Source: Heracleum sosnowskyi (taxonomy: Eukaryota; Streptophyta; Magnoliopsida; Apiales; Apiaceae). Taken from it: 64,000 bases of DNA. The stretch's first letter is position 1. Every line of letters begins with the position of its first letter. The stretch covers positions 3,846,679 through 3,910,678 of the forward strand of contig JAUIZM010000012.1 in assembly GCA_030848705.1 (NCBI GenBank), given 5' to 3'. The notes under the pieces were generated by a model. It saw only the letters and a program-made list of their open reading frames with translations, was not told where the DNA came from and ran no database searches. A program made the translations under genes and the position numbers. Shown in pieces: positions 1 through 10,714 of this stretch.

Positions 1-527
1 ATGCGGACTAAGCCCGCGAGTATAGAGATAGTACTGCTACTGATAAGCTAAATGGAAAACAAGTTTATGCTGGTGTATTTCTGTGCAAACAAGATAGAGA
101 ATATGAGGTTAGAGATTCGTGATGTTAAAGGTATCTCCAAGGAAAGAATTAATGAGATTTGAAAGGAAAGGGAAGTGAGCCCGAGATTCATTGGGCCATC
201 TGAGATTTAAGACGCGCCAGGAAGGTGGCCTACGAGCCAGCCTTACCCCCCAAACTTGTAGAATGGTCATAACGGGGTTCATGTGTCAATGCTACGTCAG
301 TATACTATAGATGCCCGGCATATGTAGAGTACGAGCACATAGACATACAACCAGACTTGACCTATGTGGAGCAACCAATGGAAATTATAGATCGAAAGGA
401 ACAAGTACTCCGAAACAAGGTCATCAAACTAGTCAGAGTGGTATGGAGGAATCATAATGTGGAAGAATCAACTTGGGAGCTAGAGAGCGAGATGCTAGAA
501 AGATATCCACATTTGTTTTCAGAGTGA
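1..527 (+). pseudogene. 3' end of gypsy-1 pol: decayed integrase C-terminus and chromodomain-like tail
   Basis: The tail of a Ty3/gypsy polyprotein. From about 318 to 527 a clean frame (YVEYEHIDIQ... to HLFSE) closely matches the C-terminus of gypsy-2 at 23080-23282, including a VRVVWRNHNVEESTW block typical of the degenerate chromodomain of Tekay/Del elements. Upstream, 1-310 is recognisable only in pieces (a GK-SPRFIGP-like motif near 165-205) and is interrupted by stops, so the integrase part is dead. The rest of the element lies left of the window. Lineage is inferred from similarity to gypsy-2. Confidence 0.8.
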
Positions 528-560
528 TTCCGGGACGGAATCCTTTTAAGGAGGGGAGAC
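526..560 (+). promoter_or_regulatory. Inverted repeat plus polypurine tract of gypsy-1
   Basis: GATTCCGGGACGGAATCC (526-543) is a 6-bp-stem inverted repeat overlapping the pol stop codon. It is followed by a purine-rich run ending AGGAGGGGAGAC directly before the LTR start TGTAAGACCCC. This is the plus-strand primer site for reverse transcription. The same arrangement occurs before the 3' LTRs of gypsy-2 and element E. Confidence 0.75.
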
Positions 561-3369
561 TGTAAGACCCCAGATTTTGGGTAGAATTAAAACTTTTATT
601 ATATGTTGATGTAAATATGGATAGTGGCAATGACTTTGAGAATCAAGTTATGAAATGAATATGAATTTCGGTTTTCAAACATTTTGAGAATAGTAAGAAT
701 GGACTGAACATATAGATACGAATAATCTCTCTGGAAAATAAGAATACAATATTCCAAGGAAGAAAAGTATTTTTATGTCATCCAAATCGATATCTGGTAT
801 GCATCCGACAACTCCGTAAACAAGATAGCGTGTGCCCGAGAAAGCACTAGAACATTTCTAAGTGCAAGAAGTAAAGAGAAATAAACCAGGAATATTGGAA
901 CGGATATTGATCCAAAGGATTATAGAAAAACCACTGATGAATAGTAACTTTTGATGAATAGTAAATTTTTGTCGTTTAAAAAGTTTTTCAGACCACCCTA
1001 TATACGGAACGATATAATGAACTTTCAAAGCTGTATTAGTGATCTACGATGAAAATAAAGGAATGCAAAAGCTGTCAGAATTGGAAAAATAGCATTTCCG
1101 TTTTCTCCGAAATTTCACCATTAACGGACGGATTAATCATTATTTGGGAATATTGAAGGATTTAGATTATCAATTCCATGGATATGGATTTAATAAAAGA
1201 ATTAGAGATATTAAGAACGATTACGATAAACTACTTCGATAGAACACTTAAGAAACCCTGCGAACTTTTTACGCGATTAAACGGAGACGGAACAACGAGA
1301 CATTACAGGATTAAAATACAGACATGGAAGTAACATGTAACAAGATTAATTCGAGGAATGCAACATTTGGATCATTCATGTGAAAAGAAACAAACTAGTA
1401 AAGCTGCTTTGCCACCATGACCCTCCAGTGCTTGACATGTGTCCCTGCTTGCCACCATGACCCTCCATGGCTCGACACGTGTCCCTGTGACTAGCCAAAG
1501 TGTGGTGACTCACCCCTCTCTTATACAAAAAAATCAGCATTATCTTCATTATTAACCAAAACAAAGAAAAGAAAAAGAAGAAGGAAAATTCGGGAGAAAA
1601 GAGAGAAGAAAAATGGTGGAGAAAGAATTGATCATAACTTGAGTTTCTCTCGGCGGTTTTTGGCGATCCACCACTCAAATCGAAGCTCTCGAGAAGCTCT
1701 ATGCAACCATGGTAAGAGCTCGCTTCACCTCTGTGTTTTACCCATTCGATTCAGTGATTAACAGTTGGAGAAGATGATGAATAGTAACTTGTATCTTGTT
1801 TTGTTTTGTTTTGATAATGAGTTTGTAGCTTCCAAAGGTTGTATTAAGCAAGAATCTAAGGTTACATAAGGAATATATCAGCAAGAAAGCTTGGAGGAAG
1901 GTATAAACCTCTGCCCCTTTTGACTTATATGAGTTTTAGTATGGTTTTGATGTTTATGTAGAGTTAAAAGCATGATTAAGTAATTAGATAAATTGTTGGT
2001 TGAGTTTGGAGGATGGGTTATGAATTTTGTTGTGATTATTCCTGGAGGATTTGACTGAGTGGAGGGTGTATAAGGTGGATGGTGAGTTTGGAATTGATTG
2101 GTATTGATTTGGGTGTGTTTTGAAAATGGAAAACGTTACGATTATAGCCGTCGTAATGCCCATTTGATTTAAGGCTGTTTTAAGCACGAATTACGAACTG
2201 GTCTGGTAATATTTTTGAATAGAACTGACCATGAACATCTAGGTCTTGTTTTAAGGTTTGTTTTGGTATAAAGATCATGTCCATACGATTTACGGTTTAG
2301 GAGAAAAGTGAGTTTTAGTAAACGCCGTTCGGAAGAATGACTCATCTCTGTCCAGAAACTTTGAGGCTATATTTGGACCACTTCGGAGACATATTAAAAT
2401 GTGCAACTTTGAGGAATAATACTAGAGACAGTTAGGAAGGCTCACGAAAAAGATTCGTATTAAAAAGATTATTTTTCGATTTTATAAAAATGTTTTAGTC
2501 GAGGTCGCGCAAGTGAAAACCACTGGAAATGAGACTTAGAAACCAAGGTTCCAAATGGTTAAGTATAACTTGGATTTGAGAATGGATTTCAAACCAAACT
2601 TGTGATATAAGTATTTGACGAATAACATGGACTTAGTATGAGCCTATAACGAGCTAGTAATGCCTTGGTTGTGTTTCGCTTACGTGTTTAAGCATTAAGT
2701 TATAAGTGGTTTATCGAGGGGATTAACCGTGTGTTTTCGTTTGACTTTGTCTAGATTGTCCGGCATCGTCGCGAACCCCTATCACTTCTCGAGCATCAGG
2801 CAAGTTTCCTAAATCTATACTTTGAAGTATTGATTATATATTACTGTTGTTGCCATGTGAGGAGTTATACAGTTTTGCGATACATGTTATATATCGTGTT
2901 CAATAAGATTTGACTTTTGGATGTGATACGAGCTGTGAGATAATGTACTTATGAACCGGTATACCTGGTAGCTCTATAGATAAGAGCATGTTTATTGTTT
3001 CGACTCTAGACCGGGAGTCGATATTTGTGTTATATAGATAGTCGTGGAGACCCGGAGGGATTCCAGCGACAGAGTACTATTCATCTTGAGGAATATTATT
3101 ATTAAACATTAATTATATTTCTAGAAAGTATTAGTTACCTGGAAATGATTTGAGGAATGTTATTTGAATAGTACCTCATTCGAAGGTTATTATTTGAAAA
3201 TGATTTGGTAATTGGCTTATATGTTAAATATGGGATATCAGTTATAAGCCAGTATTCTTATATATGCCCTAGGATAAGGGCGTGTGATTTTCATTAAAGA
3301 TCAGAAGTGATTGTATTTCTGTATATGCTAAAGATTATTTTTCCGATAAAGACATCGGGTGACTGTTAT

Positions 3370-4060
3370 TTGAGATTTATTAATTAATGAACATTATTTA
3401 TGCATATTCATTTGAGGACTATTGACTTTAAGAATATTATTGTGAATATTCATCTGGGGATTATTTAATGAATATTAGTTTTGAATATTCATTCGAGGAT
3501 TATTTATTATTTAATGAATATTAGTTTTGAATATTCATTCGAGGATTATTTATTTATTTAATGAATATTAGTTTTGAATATTCATTCGAGGATTATTTAT
3601 TTATTTAATGAATATTAGTTTTGAATATTCATTCGAGGATTATTTATTATTTAATGAATATTAGTTTTGAATATTCATTCGAGGATTATTTATTTATTTA
3701 ATGAATATTAGTTTTGAATATTCATTCGAGGATCAATTATTTATTTAATGAATATTGCTTTTGAATATTCATTTGGGACTTATTTATTTAATGAATATTA
3801 TTTCCTAATATTCATTTGAGGTTTATTTATTTAATGAATATTATTTCCTAATATTCATTTGAGGTTTATTTATTTAATGAATATTATTTTAGAATATTCA
3901 TTTAAGAGTTATTTATTTAATGAATATTACCTTTGAATATTCATTTAATCTATATTTACTTAATGAATATTATTTTCGAATATTCATTTAATCAGTATTT
4001 ACTTAAGGAATATTATTTCGAATATTCATCTAAGGTTTACTTATTTAATCAGTATCATTG
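3370..4060 (+). repeat. 47-bp palindromic minisatellite inside gypsy-1 LTR
   Basis: About 14 tandem units with 46-47 bp period, best preserved at 3466-3750 and decaying rightwards. Each unit carries GAATATT and AATATTC arms around a short AGTTTT-type spacer, so every unit can fold into a hairpin. The unit ends with a TTCGAGGATTATTTAT-type segment. The gypsy-2 LTR has a shorter related AT-rich hairpin region at 15440-15665 and 24180-24400. Confidence 0.9.
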
Positions 4061-5450
4061 ATTATTTTTAAAAATCAAAAGAGGTTCCCAAAACAATGTT
4101 TTCCATTTAAATCCGTCTTTTAAGAGGATTTAAATGCTCGCTCAACCATCAAAAATATGGGAAACCTGATTTAAGAGACTACTACTCTTTTTGAACTCTC
4201 AACTCAAAACTGTCAAGGGACAGATGTTTTCACGGAACGATGTAATTGCTGTAAGTCAAATGATGTGTTACCACCTCAACGATCGAGGGGTAAATTCATG
4301 GAACAGTCGATATCCATTAACAAGCAACCGCTTGGGAAATATTGGAGAATCTTCCTTTCCAACCTAGATATAACTACTTAGTGGAGTCGTATCAACAAGT
4401 GTTACACTTGAGGAAAGGAGGACGATCTTTACGTTTCAGAGTCATGGATTTCATCTGAACTAGGAGTGGTGTAAGTGGTCTAGTTGCGCGGACCCATCCA
4501 ACTTTTATTGGCCCAACCGTTGGCCGGGAGGTCACTGTAAGGCGGTAGACAATGTCAGGCTGTCGTGATTCTTCCATCTACATGTAGAAAACTATTTGAG
4601 CGGTGCGACCTGCTACTGATCATAGCAAGGTTAGGCACAGCGGGCGCGGTAGCAACTCCTGTATTGGTTCATCATCCAATTTGGATATTCCTGCAACATG
4701 TATTGGGGTGTAGAACCAATCGTGTTGGCAGGGGGTCGAAAAGTGTTTGGAAATGAAGTGACAATAAATTCATGCAACTTCATCTTTTATTTTATGAGTT
4801 ATGACTCTGATAAAACCTGATTAAAGATATATATGCATAAGTGGAGTTTGGGTTACGGAAATATTCTATTAATTTTCCTCGTAACTTCATCTTTTATATT
4901 ATACTAGAACTTTGTTCATAATATAGCAAGAGTCTGCAGAAATATTATGAAAATGATATTTGAAGTACAATAATAGTACTGTTTTTGGGAATACATTCCG
5001 ATAAGGATATAATTTCAGTATCGAGATATTTTGACAAATTATTGTCTTATACCCGCTTTATTCTGGGTTGAGTTAAAGGCAGAATTATGCCACACTTTCA
5101 TTACCTTGCTGAGCTATCGCTCACTCTTGCTATTGTTTTATATATATTATATAGCAGCGAAGCAGGATGCCAATGGGTCGGCACATACCTCGCAAGGCGT
5201 TTCCGTAAACAGTTTCTAGCAGTGATCTCGAGAGTAGTACGAACCAATCGAATCAGGCTACAGCTTTTGGTATTCAACTTATGTATAGATATGAATGGTA
5301 TGAGAGGATTGTGAGCATCAGAAGGCTAAGTTGGTAATGTAGCATTACTTAGAAATTGTATCAGTGACAGATTCAAAAGACACTTGGGTATTGTAATAAT
5401 AATTATTTATTCCGCAGTTGTTGTATTGTGTCGTTTCTGAGACTCTAACC

Positions 5451-5468
5451 TGTGTGTGTGTGTGTGTG
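5451..5468. repeat. (GT)n microsatellite
   Basis: A short TG dinucleotide run near the 3' end of the gypsy-1 LTR. Confidence 0.9.
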
Positions 5469-5590
5469 AGACTTATATTGTGGGGTCATGAGCAGGTGAA
5501 TTATGAATGGTGTGAGTAATACAGGTAAGGCAAGGAGTACATGGATCGTGACTACTCTAAATCCCTGACCCCGGATTTGGGGCTGTTACA

Positions 5591-5762
5591 CATATACATT
5601 TCATTGATAATTGATTCTGTTAGCCTCTACAATTGTTCTCAGAGATCCTTATAGCTAAGCAGTACATGTGATGTCACTAACAGGCAAAGTAAAATAACAA
5701 CCTTGTCTTATATTCTAGGTACAACCTTGTCTTGTACAGTAATTTATTTAGTAACCGTTACA
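5591..5762 (-). mobile_element. Truncated copia LTR remnant (locus A)
   Basis: The sequence is nearly identical to the minus-strand copia LTR at 26275-26446 (shared blocks include ACAATTGTTCTCAGAGATCC). It is cut at 5591 by the end of the gypsy-1 LTR. The outer LTR end is either the CACTAACA at 5682 or the GTTACA at 5762; the longer version is more credible because it leaves room for a U3 region. Its presence beside LRR-RLP pseudogene A and again beside B shows the copia insertion predates the duplication. Confidence 0.65.
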
Positions 5763-6710
5763 AAAGGAAATGGGGACTCTTGTGGCCCTTCAATACTAAC
5801 GGCTTTCAAACAGAATCCGGTTGATATTCAAAGTAAAAGTTTAAGATTCATAGACATAAGCAATAACATGCTACAAGGGAATCTCCCAGTTATACTTTGT
5901 GAATAACAACAGATTTACCGGAGATATTTCCCCTATGATTTGTCAGAAAACAGCATGAGTGGACCAATTCCACAGTGCCTAGCTGATTCTATGGAATTCT
6001 TTGTTCTCCAAAACAACTTTTTTGGGACAATTCCTCAAATATACACAAAAGAATGTCACTTGAAGGTGTTGGATTTGAGTCAAAACCAGTTTACAGGGGA
6101 AGTTCCTAAGTCATTGACAAATTCTAAAATGCTACAGATTTTGGATCTATCAACTAATCAGATGAAACAAACTTTCCCCACTTAGTTGGGGACTCTTCCA
6201 CGACTACAAGTTTCAGGGTGAAATTGGAAATCCAAGGAATCTTTCAGAGTTCCCAATGCCGTGCATTATTGATCTCTCTAATAACTCTTTAACGGGTGCT
6301 TTGCCTGTGTATTATTACATTCAGATTTGGAATGCAATGAAAGATTTTCGTACAGACATGGAACCAAATATAAAAACAAACCAAATATAAAAACAAATAT
6401 GAACAGTTAGCAGTACAACAATTCTTACTTGGAAAACTCGAGACTTTGTGGATTCCCGTTATCTAAGAATAATGGAATTGTGCGGTCACCGCCTGATGAT
6501 TACAAGGATGATACTGATGAAGATAAGTTTTCAAGTGGATTTGATTGGTTTTTCATATTAGTAGGGCTTGGAAGCGGGCTTGTCGTTGAGTTTGTTTTGG
6601 GAAATATTTCAACGGGGAGGCACCCCTGGCTCATTGATGGGATTGTCCAGAACTTTTGGAGGGACACAAAAGTACATGAGGAGACGGAAGAGGCAAGCTA
6701 TTCGGGTTAA
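5763..6710 (+). pseudogene. LRR receptor-like protein pseudogene A (C-terminal half)
   Basis: A fragment of a Cf-type LRR receptor-like protein, a plasma-membrane immune or developmental receptor without a kinase. LRR motifs are visible (LRFIDISNNMLQGNLP, LKVLDLSQNQFTGEVP, MLQILDLSTNQM). The LCGFP motif that closes the ectodomain, an acidic PDDYKDDTDEDKF stretch, a membrane span (about 6540-6600) and a short tail follow. Breaks: a stop after LPVILCE (about 5903), a frame change, TAG in place of the Trp of the conserved WLG motif (6183-6185), further shifts, and loss of the LRRs between the island region (about 6390) and LCGFP. A short AACCAAATATAAAAAC unit is tandemly doubled near 6365-6395. 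Signal peptide and N-terminal LRRs are absent. Confidence 0.85.
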
Positions 6711-7107
6711 GGAAACAGGTTTGCTATCTCCTTGAGGTTTAGTATTGTGTTTAGTTTCTCCTTAAGGTTTTACATGCAACCGTTGTTGTATATATGTTTG
6801 GTTGTATGTGCTTGTGTTTTTTCTAATACATTGGTAACACTGTCATGCCAGAAATTTATACCATCTTACTCACATGATACACATTTATAATAACCTACAA
6901 AGATCTTACATCACGAGGAATGGTTTTGCCGCAATTTGTCAATATCCGATCAATTACATATCACCAAGCAAGCATAATAATTTTATATGCTCGCACGATT
7001 GCTAAGATTTTACAAGTAATTAAAGACATTTCCATGCTTTAAACATTTGGCTGAGAAATGTTATTTTGGTTCCTTTTTAAATATTTGACTATAATATGTT
7101 TATCATC

Positions 7108-7232
7108 AACAACAAGACACTATACATAGTGAAATGGATCACTCCCCCAATGAAGGGGACGATGATAACTATCAAGTGGAGGAAGATGGTTTTGATGACG
7201 ACTTTGCAATGGAACTTGAGCAGGAACCTTCT
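7108..7232 (+). pseudogene. Fragment of the SNAP43 gene (acidic C-terminal coding part)
   Basis: About 120 bp nearly identical to the reverse complement of 37773-37893 (roughly five differences), coding for the acidic segment with DHSPNEGDDDNYQ and DDFAMELEQE. It is inserted between sequences that flank quite different material in the duplicate locus B (27677 and 29566). It is too short to be a gene and represents a captured or duplicated exon fragment. Confidence 0.85.
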
Positions 7233-8834
7233 CTTAGCACTCTTTATTAGAATTGTTATAATACTCCTATTACAGTTGCAATTATACCCAATAATTTGTC
7301 CAAATGACTTGTACTTTCGTATTCCGTGAACATACAAAATCCAAACATAATTCATTAAAAATTTGTATAATTTTGTGTTTGTGGCTTTGTGCGTGTATAT
7401 TTTGCTATTAATAATTATTAATATTTTATTAATAATAATTATTAATATTTGAATAATGCTAGAGGAGAAAAACGGATACGAAATATGTGATATTAGTATT
7501 GGTTACAACTCAATCAAATTTAATAGACCTGCTTGCATTAAGACCAATATTAATCAATAAAAAATATTTCAAATTAATTGCCGCATTATTTTGTACCAAA
7601 AAGGAAAGGGAAATAAGGAAATTCATTCCTTTTGTTGGTGTTTGTTCTATAAAAAATGTCGTTCTATTTTCCCTTTTTTTGGTTTACGTTTAGCCAATAT
7701 CCCTCCAGCCCCATACTTCAATAGAGTTTTTTTGATTTATATCTTAAATCACTAGACAATAGATTAATCTATAAATTATTTTTAAATATTATAAATAATT
7801 TATAATTTTGTTTTATAAATTAAAAAGTAATTTTGGTATAATTTATTAAAAAAATTAATGATGTTATTAAATTATAAATTATATTAATTTATTAAAATGT
7901 AAATAAACTATATTGTTTCAAATAAAAATATACTTGGCTCTTTTGAAATTATATATTATTAGGAAAAAAACAAATACAAAGGTAATTAAATATTTTTTCA
8001 CCAGATCAAAATCAAACAAATAAAATAATTCAATATCATTCATTTACTTTCTCCTTATTCTTTCCGTTTTGGTTTTCATTTCGTCTCTCCGGCTCGAACC
8101 AAACAGATTTTATTATTATTTTTAAAAGGTGGACACAAAGTTGCAGAAATCGAAATTAATCGGTTGATTGTCGATTCAGGATTAATCTGGAAATTTTTGA
8201 TAATTCGGAAACTTTTTTAGTTAAATCGGAGAGTTTTGGATGATCGGTAACATATTTAAAATGTTTAATTAGGGATCAATAAATCACGAATTTTTAGAAT
8301 AATGGGTGGACACAGTATTGTAGCCCATGCAGTTTCGTACCTTATTATCAATTTTCCTTATTAATAATAGAATTCTCAATCCGTGAATTGCTTTTATACT
8401 TCTTCCCGCTCCTACCCGAACCGAAAAATTCTCTAAATTCTTGACCCGGATGAAATGGGGAACGGATCGATATAAGGTGGCGCGGATGAAATGTCCATCC
8501 GTAATAGTAAGAGAGATGGTGATTATATTACTATAAGGTTCTTAGATAACTTATAGTATGAGATGTAATTGTTATAAATATAGAGTTTTTAGAGGTAATT
8601 TTAGAGATACATTAATTGTATTATTGATTTAGATTAATATATTAGAAGATATATTGTTATATAAAAATTAATAGTGATGAATAAATTCAAATTATTAATA
8701 TATTCTCAGTTGTTAATATTAGCATACTCGAATTTAAATAATAATTATATTAATTTGAAGTTAAGAGAATTATATTAAGTTAATTAAGTTAATAATTATA
8801 TGTATCTCTCGATATATATATCTATACAATACCA
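7233..8834. repeat. AT-rich non-coding sequence duplicated at 29566-30805
   Basis: No gene is seen. The stretch is nearly collinear with 29566-30805 (locus B) and contains a palindromic ATTAATAATTATTAATATTT region near 7405-7455. Part of it (8380-8834) is a third copy of the roughly 640-bp unit found twice at 30390-31440. Similarity to B stops abruptly at ATACCATT (about 8834), where unrelated sequence begins. Confidence 0.8.
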
Positions 8835-9370
8835 TTGTTGTGGATTAAAAAACGTACTTGAGTATTTAATGCTAAGGTTTAATGAGCTTCGAGCTTTAAT
8901 GGTTGCACTTGTGTTTCGAGACTAAATCGGTCCTCACAAGATGCCTACGTATTTATGGTACGTTTAGGAGTCTTAGTCGATAAGTCTCCTTTTTTATACT
9001 GGATAAACATTGTATTGCTTGCAGAATATGTCTTTTCCTTGTTGATAAAGGCTACGACTCATTAATTGCCTTTAATTGGGATTCTGGATCCTTCTTTGAC
9101 CAAATTTCCATAATTTAGACTCTTTTCATGAGCCGTACATTTTCCTTATTTATTAATTTCGTAATTAATAAATAATCAGGGTTCTGGGTCTTAATTACGG
9201 GGCATTTCCAACGAATCAGCAACTATATTTCTATAATTACTTTTCTGGCCACATCATTTGCCCCCCAACTTCTGGGAAAATCTCCTTGGGGTTTTCGTAG
9301 AAGTTTCATGGCGTGTTTTTCCTCAAAATTTTCCATTTTTTAAAGGCATTTTTGACCTCAAATTAGGTCA
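8835..9370. other. Unassigned 5' part of the Transposase_28-type unit
   Basis: Unique sequence beginning where the A/B duplication breaks off. No ORF or terminal motif was recognised. It is probably the left part of the mobile unit that carries the repeat array and the gene downstream, because locus B continues uninterrupted here (an empty-site-like comparison). The other end of the unit was not found. Confidence 0.35.
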
Positions 9371-10140
9371 TTTTCGACCAGGAATCTAGTCTTTTTCGAC
9401 CAGGAATTCGACCAGGATTGGTCCCAGGTCGAAGGATTCGACCTCAAATTCCTAGTCATTTTCGACCAGGATCGTTCGACCTCAGCCGAGTCTTTTTTCG
9501 ACCTCAATTTTGGTCCCATGTCGACAGCTTCGACCTCAAACTACAGGTCTTTTTCGACCTCATGACGTCAACCTCGATCATGGGTCTTTTCGACCTCATT
9601 CATCCTTTTTTTGACCAGGATTTTATGATTTCTTGGATTTATTTTGGTGCGAGGTCGAACAATACGACCTCAATTTCCAATGTATTTTCGATCTCGTTTG
9701 TTCGACCTCAACCCCGTGTCTCTTCGACCTTGTTTTTGGTGTGAAGTCGAATACTTTGACCTCATGTTCAAAGTCATTTTCGACCTCGTTCATTCTTTTT
9801 TCGACCTCGATTTTGGTCCCAGGTCGATTGCTACTAGCTCGATTTACAGGTCTTTTTCGACCTCGTGGCTTTGACCTCGATTAAGGGTCTTTTCGACCTC
9901 ATTTTTCTAATTTTTGTGCCTTATTTTGGTACGAGATCGATGAAGACGACTTCGTTTTTGTGTGTATTTTCGACTTGGGTCTTACGACCTCGATTTAGGG
10001 TTTTTTTTTTCGACCCTAAATCTTTAATTTTTCGACTTTATTTGGGAGCGAGGTCGTTGAATACGACTTCGATTTCCTATATGTTTTCGACCTTGGTCGT
10101 ACGACTTTGATTTAATGTCTTTTCGACTTCAAATCTCTAA
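9371..10140. repeat. TCGACC/GGTCGA repeat array upstream of the Transposase_28-type gene
   Basis: About 30 copies of a TTTTCGACCTC-like motif in 770 bp. They form a looser higher-order repeat in which a TTTTGGTnCnAGGTCGA segment recurs at about 9420, 9512, 9646, 9739, 9815, 9929 and 10044 (spacing 76-134 bp). Many units pair GGTCGA with a nearby TCGACC or CGACCTC in inverted orientation about 6-8 bp apart, giving small palindromes. Several frames stay open through the array, but they give only FDL/FRPQ repeats and are not credible genes. Confidence 0.85.
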
Positions 10141-10385
10141 TTTGACTTTGGCTATATTTCAAATCTCATTCTTTTCTTGGGCCTTAACTAGTCCAATTTT
10201 TAATTTGGACTTAAATTATTCCATCCTTGGGCCTTATTGGGCCTTTATTTTTTGGGCTTCGACATTGCCTGAGACCTAAATTATTTTGGGCTTAAATTAT
10301 TATAATCCATAAATGGATTTATGGGCCGTGACTGGCTATAGACGGTTGCCCTACCTTAACCGGTTGAGTTCCCAGTCATTTCGAT

Positions 10386-10393
10386 TATAAAAG
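10386..10393 (+). promoter_or_regulatory. TATA box of the Transposase_28-type gene
   Basis: TATAAAAG lies about 330 bp upstream of the ATG and is followed by a pyrimidine-rich leader (TTCATTCCTCACTTCATAC) suitable for transcription start near 10420. The assignment rests on position and sequence only. Confidence 0.55.
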
Positions 10394-10494
10394 AGTGGGA
10401 TTTCCATTTCATTCCTCACTTCATACTTTCAACTTTCTAAAAATTTCTCCCTAGCCTTCTTAGCTTTTCTCTCTTTTTATTCCGTAGTAAGGCG

Positions 10495-10714
10495 ATTTCC
10501 TGCGAGGTTTTTGTGGTGGTTTTCTGGGTTCAACCTTCTTCCGTTGAAGATTTTCTGGGCTCAATCTTCATCCCTTGAAGATTTTCTGGGCTTAATCTTC
10601 ATCCCTTGAAGATTTTCTGGGTTCCAGTTTGAAGATTTGAAGATTTAAAGATTTTTATGGGATTCCCCCTTGAAGATTTGAAGATTTTCTGAGAATTTCT
10701 TTGAAGATTTGAAG
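10495..10714 (+). repeat. Tandem repeats in the 5' leader (GAAGATTTTCTGGG units)
   Basis: A roughly 33-bp unit (GAAGATTTTCTGGGCTCAATCTTCATCCCTT-like) recurs about four times and then breaks down into TTTGAAGATTTGAAGATT repeats running to the start codon. It is non-coding and leaves a leader of nearly 300 nt. Confidence 0.85.

Larger units (their letters stand above)
561..5590 (+). mobile_element. 3' LTR of gypsy-1 (Tekay-like, about 5.0 kb)
   Basis: The LTR starts TGTAAGACCCC right after the polypurine tract and ends GGGGCTGTTACA, an imperfect terminal inverted repeat with TG...CA ends. At 5,030 bp it is very long, as in Tekay/Del elements. It shares scattered blocks with the gypsy-2 LTR: GATGAATAGTAA repeats near the 5' end (936, 953, 1776), GACCGGGAGTC near 3010, and an AT-rich palindromic repeat region (3370-4060). 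No convincing ORF lies inside; short frames at 4392-4756 and 5031-5314 have no recognisable similarity. The right end abuts a copia LTR remnant. The 5' LTR is outside the window, so a target duplication cannot be checked. Confidence 0.85.

Noticed and set aside
1376..1678. 100-codon minus-strand ORF in the gypsy-1 LTR
   Set aside because: Low-complexity, antisense to the element, no similarity recognised.
7089..7355. ORFs on both strands in locus A around the SNAP43 fragment
   Set aside because: They read across the junctions of a short gene fragment; only the 7108-7232 segment has real similarity.
9418..10110. Several overlapping plus-strand ORFs with FDL/FRPQ repeats
   Set aside because: They arise from the TCGACC repeat array, overlap in all frames and have no start context or known domain.
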